Assembly: GCA_020344315.1 (NCBI GenBank)
Contig: CP070820.1
Coordinates: 475,060 to 538,233, forward strand
DNA length: 63,174 nt
Direction: 5' to 3'
Source: Candidatus Bathyarchaeum sp.
Lineage (GTDB): Archaea; Thermoproteota; Bathyarchaeia; Bathyarchaeales; Bathyarchaeaceae
Positions within the stretch are counted from its first letter, which is position 1, and every line of letters starts with the position of its first letter. A model generated the notes under the pieces. The model made no database searches, had not been told where the DNA came from, and saw nothing but the letters and a program-made list of their open reading frames with translations. Positions 60,791 through 63,174 of this stretch are shown piece after piece. The position numbers and the translations under genes were made by a program.

Positions 60791-61717
60791 CTAAAAAGGA
60801 AGGATTAGGCCCGCTAACTCTCCGAATAGCAGATAGCTTGACACTACGTAGCCTAGAATGGCACCACTGCATAAGTAGGGCAGTCCAGCTTGTGGCTTTC
60901 CTTTGATTACAACTGACATGAGAACTGCAAAGCCAATGAGGGTGCCGATCATCACTGACAAGGCTATGAGGAGACCGTTATCGGCAATGTTGTAGAGGGA
61001 TGAGGCTACAAGAAATCCGGGCATCACTATGTCCCCCAAGCCGAGGAAAAAGGCTTCCCGTTCTTCGCCACCTTCAAGTTTTTCTTTTAGCCCTTTTGTT
61101 TCTTTAATTAGCGAATACTTTCTGGTTTTTGGAACAACAAGCATAACGGGTAGTTTAAGGTCCATAACGGCGTCTGCAAGGTCGATCATGTGTTTGGTCT
61201 TGTATACTGAGATGGCGTCGTATATCGATAGGCCGATGAGTAACACGATCACCAGAAAGATGCCGAGGGATATGCCGAATATTCCTATAGCGCCTACACC
61301 TACGACTATGCCGGCGATGTCTAGTACATACCATTCAGGGTATTTGAGTAGAGCGAATAGCAGGATAGCTGTGGCGATTATCGCGATTAATAGTGAGAGA
61401 GTTTCTGGAACAACTAAGGATAGCAGAGGGTAAAAGACGAAGATTGATGTATATCCTACTGAGCCCAGAATGATAACTTGAATGAACTGTTTTTTCCAGA
61501 ATTTGGAAATCAACAATATGGTAAGCGTGACTGCCAGCATGATCACGAAGAAGAAAATTAGGTTTGTCAAATCATTCGGGTTGTCGAAAACTATCAGCTC
61601 TGCTGCTTCAAAGGGTTGGGTTATCAGCATAGAGAGAAGATGGATTACGACAAATAGGCTACCCATCAGAAACATGGGAAAAACAGCTGTGCTCTTTTCC
61701 TTTTTTTCGTTGGTCAT
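60791..61717 (-). CDS. Presenilin-like intramembrane aspartyl protease
   Basis: 308 aa, about nine helices. GLSIYDAISVYKTKHMIDLAD gives the YD motif, FFLGLGDIVMPGFLVAS gives GxGD; the third (PAL) motif appears as QAGLPYL, a slight change. Belongs to archaeal PSH-type A22 proteases that cut membrane proteins or remnant signal peptides. Upstream repeats A and G-rich element lie 160-240 bp before the start. Confidence 0.9.
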   Translation of the reverse strand: MTNEKKEKSTAVFPMFLMGSLFVVIHLLSMLITQPFEAAELIVFDNPNDLTNLIFFFVIMLAVTLTILLISKFWKKQFIQVIILGSVGYTSIFVFYPLLSLVVPETLSLLIAIIATAILLFALLKYPEWYVLDIAGIVVGVGAIGIFGISLGIFLVIVLLIGLSIYDAISVYKTKHMIDLADAVMDLKLPVMLVVPKTRKYSLIKETKGLKEKLEGGEEREAFFLGLGDIVMPGFLVASSLYNIADNGLLIALSVMIGTLIGFAVLMSVVIKGKPQAGLPYLCSGAILGYVVSSYLLFGELAGLILPF

Positions 61718-61880
61718 TGGTTCTTAAGAACACAACTACTACCTTATAGACTTTTATAAAAATCTGCATTCACGTTCTCCGCTAACGTTATTTTGATATA
61801 TCTGAGTTTAGCATAAATCCTCTTATAATACCAATTTAAGCTTGTTTTCGGAAAACACGGCTAAATCAACTTGTAGTTTA

Positions 61881-61922
61881 AAGATTTTAATCTTTAGTCA
61901 ACTGATGATTTAAACCTCTTTT
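61881..61922 (-). repeat. Dispersed promoter-proximal repeat A, copy 2
   Basis: Inverted copy of 7963-8004: 26 bp (61881-61906) identical, plus AAAGAGGTTTAAA with one indel. It is upstream of the presenilin-like gene in the same orientation as copy 1 is to endA. Confidence 0.8.
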
Positions 61923-61934
61923 CGAGGCGCGCGC

Positions 61935-61960
61935 GGTTAAATTTTAACCCCCAAACCCAA
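61935..61960 (-). repeat. Dispersed G-rich/palindromic repeat, copy 3
   Basis: On the minus strand TTGGGTTTGGGGG then GGTTAAAATTTAACC-like palindrome; see 2349-2390. It lies 48 bp beyond the DUF5661 stop. Confidence 0.8.
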
Positions 61961-62008
61961 AATGCTCTTGAAGCGGCTTAAGAGCTATTTTAAGTTAAAG
62001 CTTGGTGG

Positions 62009-62443
62009 TTAAAGCATATTTGTTTCTACTTGACTTAACTCCAACTTTGCTTTGACAAGTTTTTCATAGAGAGCTGTGACTTTCGCAGAGTTCTTGCTTA
62101 TAACTGCTTTGAGAATGTCACCCTCGATTTCAGCCACGTCTAGGCGCTGGTAATAGTCTAGCGATTCTTTGAAGTGCGCCAACACGATTTTTCCAGTTAA
62201 TATTGGATGGTTATTGGTAACATTTGCCTCAGGAAAACGAATACCATGTTCAAGTTCAACTTCAAGTCCCAGCTGAAAATCTTTGAGTCTAATTTTCATT
62301 CTTCCGGTTTCAAGTTCAGCCAATATCGCTTCAGCTTCTTCGGGTAACACTTCAGCTTTTTTCAGCAACGTCCAATCTCTAATTTTGATTTCAGCACAAA
62401 CTCTCTTCACTTCTTGCATAGAAACATATTCTGGGAGCTTCAT
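62009..62443 (-). CDS. DUF5661-like protein
   Basis: 144 aa. LPEYVSMQEVKRVCAEIKIRDW, then FQLGLEVELEHGIRFPEANVTNNHPILTGKIVLAHFKESLDYYQRLDVAEIEGDILKA is characteristic of a small conserved family (DUF5661) with a buried His/Glu set, perhaps metal-binding like hemerythrin-type helices. Function unknown. ATG at 62443. Confidence 0.75.
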   Translation of the reverse strand: MKLPEYVSMQEVKRVCAEIKIRDWTLLKKAEVLPEEAEAILAELETGRMKIRLKDFQLGLEVELEHGIRFPEANVTNNHPILTGKIVLAHFKESLDYYQRLDVAEIEGDILKAVISKNSAKVTALYEKLVKAKLELSQVETNML

Positions 62444-62670
62444 AGAAAATCACTTCTAAATACTTGATTAGTAGCCAATTAAAGAGTTGCTGTTCAGATA
62501 TATGCAAGATGCGCGCGCTTCAGTCGATGCGGGTGACTGACCACATTCGGACTTCGCCGAATAGCAGTTTTGGAAAGCTTGTCAAAAAGCCTTTAAGCCA
62601 AAGTTGCGGATAAACGGGATATTATTCATGTAGGGTGTGTGTTGGTGTCCTGTTTACAACGAGATAGACC
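62444..62670. other. Intergenic region upstream of the DUF1846 leader
   Basis: Divergent promoter region. Contains a GCGCGCGC run near 62512 and AT-rich sequence (GGGATATTATTC at ~62617) that could hold the promoter of the DUF1846 transcript. No gene seen. Confidence 0.5.
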
Positions 62671-62740
62671 AATACTTCAAAGGAACACCGAAGTATCGGC
62701 CCATGTACAATGGGTGTTCCATATCCAAGTGGGTGTCTTG
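62671..62740 (+). promoter_or_regulatory. Structured leader (riboswitch-like) upstream of DUF1846
   Basis: Hairpin ATACTTC/GAAGTAT (62671-62677/62689-62695) presents GGAACACC (62681-62688) in its loop, which is perfectly complementary to GGTGTTCC at 62712-62719: an eight-pair pseudoknot. Between them is CCCAT/ATGGG (62699-62703/62709-62713), sharing two bases with the pseudoknot strand, so the two are alternatives. A further hairpin CCAAG/CTTGG (62724-62728/62736-62740) follows, then GGAGG before the ATG at 62769. The competing pairings look like a switch. Confidence 0.5.
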
Positions 62741-62768
62741 GGAACCCTGTTGGCAGGAGGCTGGTTGG

Positions 62769-63174
62769 ATGATTAGAGAGATAGGGTTTGACACAGAGAA
62801 GTACCTGGATGCACAGGTGGGAAGAATCCTAGAACGAGTCTCCTCCTTCGATAAACTGTATCTGGAGTTCGGCGGGAAACTGCGTTATGATCATCATGCT
62901 TCACGCGTACTTCCGGGCTTTGATCTTGACACGAAGGTACGGATGCTCAAGCGATTAGGGGACGAAGTAGAGATTGTCCACTGCATAAGCGCTAAGGACA
63001 TTGAGGGAAGGAAGATCAGACGAGACTTTGGGCTGACGTATGATGACCAGATAGTCAAAGACATAAACGATCTTCATGAGATGGGTCTGGATGTTTCCGC
63101 AGTTGTGATAAACAGGTTTAGCAACGAACTGACAGCTAGAAGATTCAAGCAAAAACTCGATAACATGAGAATAC
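62769..63174 (+). CDS. DUF1846 (UPF0371) family protein, 3' end cut by window
   Basis: First 135 residues of a longer protein. GFDTEKYLDAQVGRILERVSSFDKLYLEFGGKLRYDHHASRVLPGFDLDTKVRMLKRLGDEVEIVHCISAKDIEGRRIRRDFGLTYDDQ is diagnostic of DUF1846, a family of unknown enzymatic function (~490-500 aa in bacteria). ATG 62769 with GGAGG about 10 bases upstream. Preceded by the structured leader. Confidence 0.9.
   Translation, partial: MIREIGFDTEKYLDAQVGRILERVSSFDKLYLEFGGKLRYDHHASRVLPGFDLDTKVRMLKRLGDEVEIVHCISAKDIEGRKIRRDFGLTYDDQIVKDINDLHEMGLDVSAVVINRFSNELTARRFKQKLDNMRI

Larger units (their letters stand above)
61718..62008. other. Intergenic region with two dispersed repeats
   Basis: 291 bp between the presenilin-like gene (5' end) and DUF5661 (3' end), both on the minus strand. 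It contains repeat A (61881-61922), then the GCGCGCGC run and the G-rich palindromic repeat (61935-61960). No open frame of interest. Confidence 0.7.

Noticed and set aside
1..63174. CRISPR array, transposase or complete insertion sequence
   Set aside because: No regularly spaced repeats and no transposase-like frame were found; the only mobile gene is the tRNA-Leu integrase.

Overview
The window is a dense stretch of archaeal chromosome. Archaeal/eukaryote-type information genes dominate it: ribosomal proteins L39e, L31e, L18Ae/LX, S19e, S26e and S10; TFE, MBF1, IF-6, PDCD5-like protein, prefoldin alpha, FtsY, EndA, Trm56, Nep1, RNase P subunit Rnp4, TiaS, and archaeal-type ThrS and ProS. 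S26e, tRNA genes with introns at non-canonical positions, and large secreted beta-propeller proteins with C-terminal membrane anchors point to the TACK group. A Bathyarchaeota-like lineage is my best guess; this is inference from gene content, since no rRNA gene lies in the window.

Layout: 0.2-2.2 kb, AT-rich accessory genes (an RHH-like hypothetical, a MEDS sensor, a GYD protein). 2.4-6.7 kb, a leucine operon leuC-leuD-leuB-leuA on the minus strand. 7-13.5 kb, a secreted protein, endA-hisS, two membrane proteases and small winged-helix regulators. 14.2-15.6 kb, a divergent pair of intron-containing tRNAs (Arg-CCT with three inferred introns, Leu-TAA with one); tRNA-Leu carries an integrase-only element bounded by 30-bp att repeats. 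15.6-24.7 kb, a B12-radical SAM protein, tiaS, and the run MBF1-hflX-trm56, then tfe-HD-DUF2110, then a frameshifted kelch protein and DUF116. 25-29.2 kb, secreted proteins. 29.8-37.3 kb, nep1, a VIT-like transporter, a candidate structured RNA, a DUF401 permease and a long translation/secretion operon (rnp4 to ftsY). 37.3-42 kb, an AT-rich island with a metalloprotease-like gene, three micro-ORFs of extreme charge, a zinc-ribbon gene, MscS, a Cys-rich gene and a broken cyclase-like gene. 42-63 kb, a carbamoyltransferase, ilvE, a SPASM radical SAM enzyme, thrS, S26e, a CDP-alcohol transferase, proS, an aldehyde:ferredoxin oxidoreductase, small regulators, a phosphoesterase, tRNA-Met, an AN1-M50 protease, S10, a presenilin-like protease, DUF5661 and the 5' part of a DUF1846 gene behind a strongly structured leader.

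The most unusual signals are: (1) all three tRNA genes carry introns, four of the five at non-canonical sites; (2) several genes have no ATG/GTG/TTG where conservation requires the start, with ACG (L39e, HflX) or ATA (zinc ribbon) sitting behind a good Shine-Dalgarno; (3) a ~230-nt RNA candidate with two related hairpins showing compensatory base changes at 31.3-31.5 kb; (4) a pseudoknot-capable leader before DUF1846; (5) the charged micro-ORF cluster; and (6) four families of short dispersed non-coding repeats. All calls are from reading the sequence; no database search was run.
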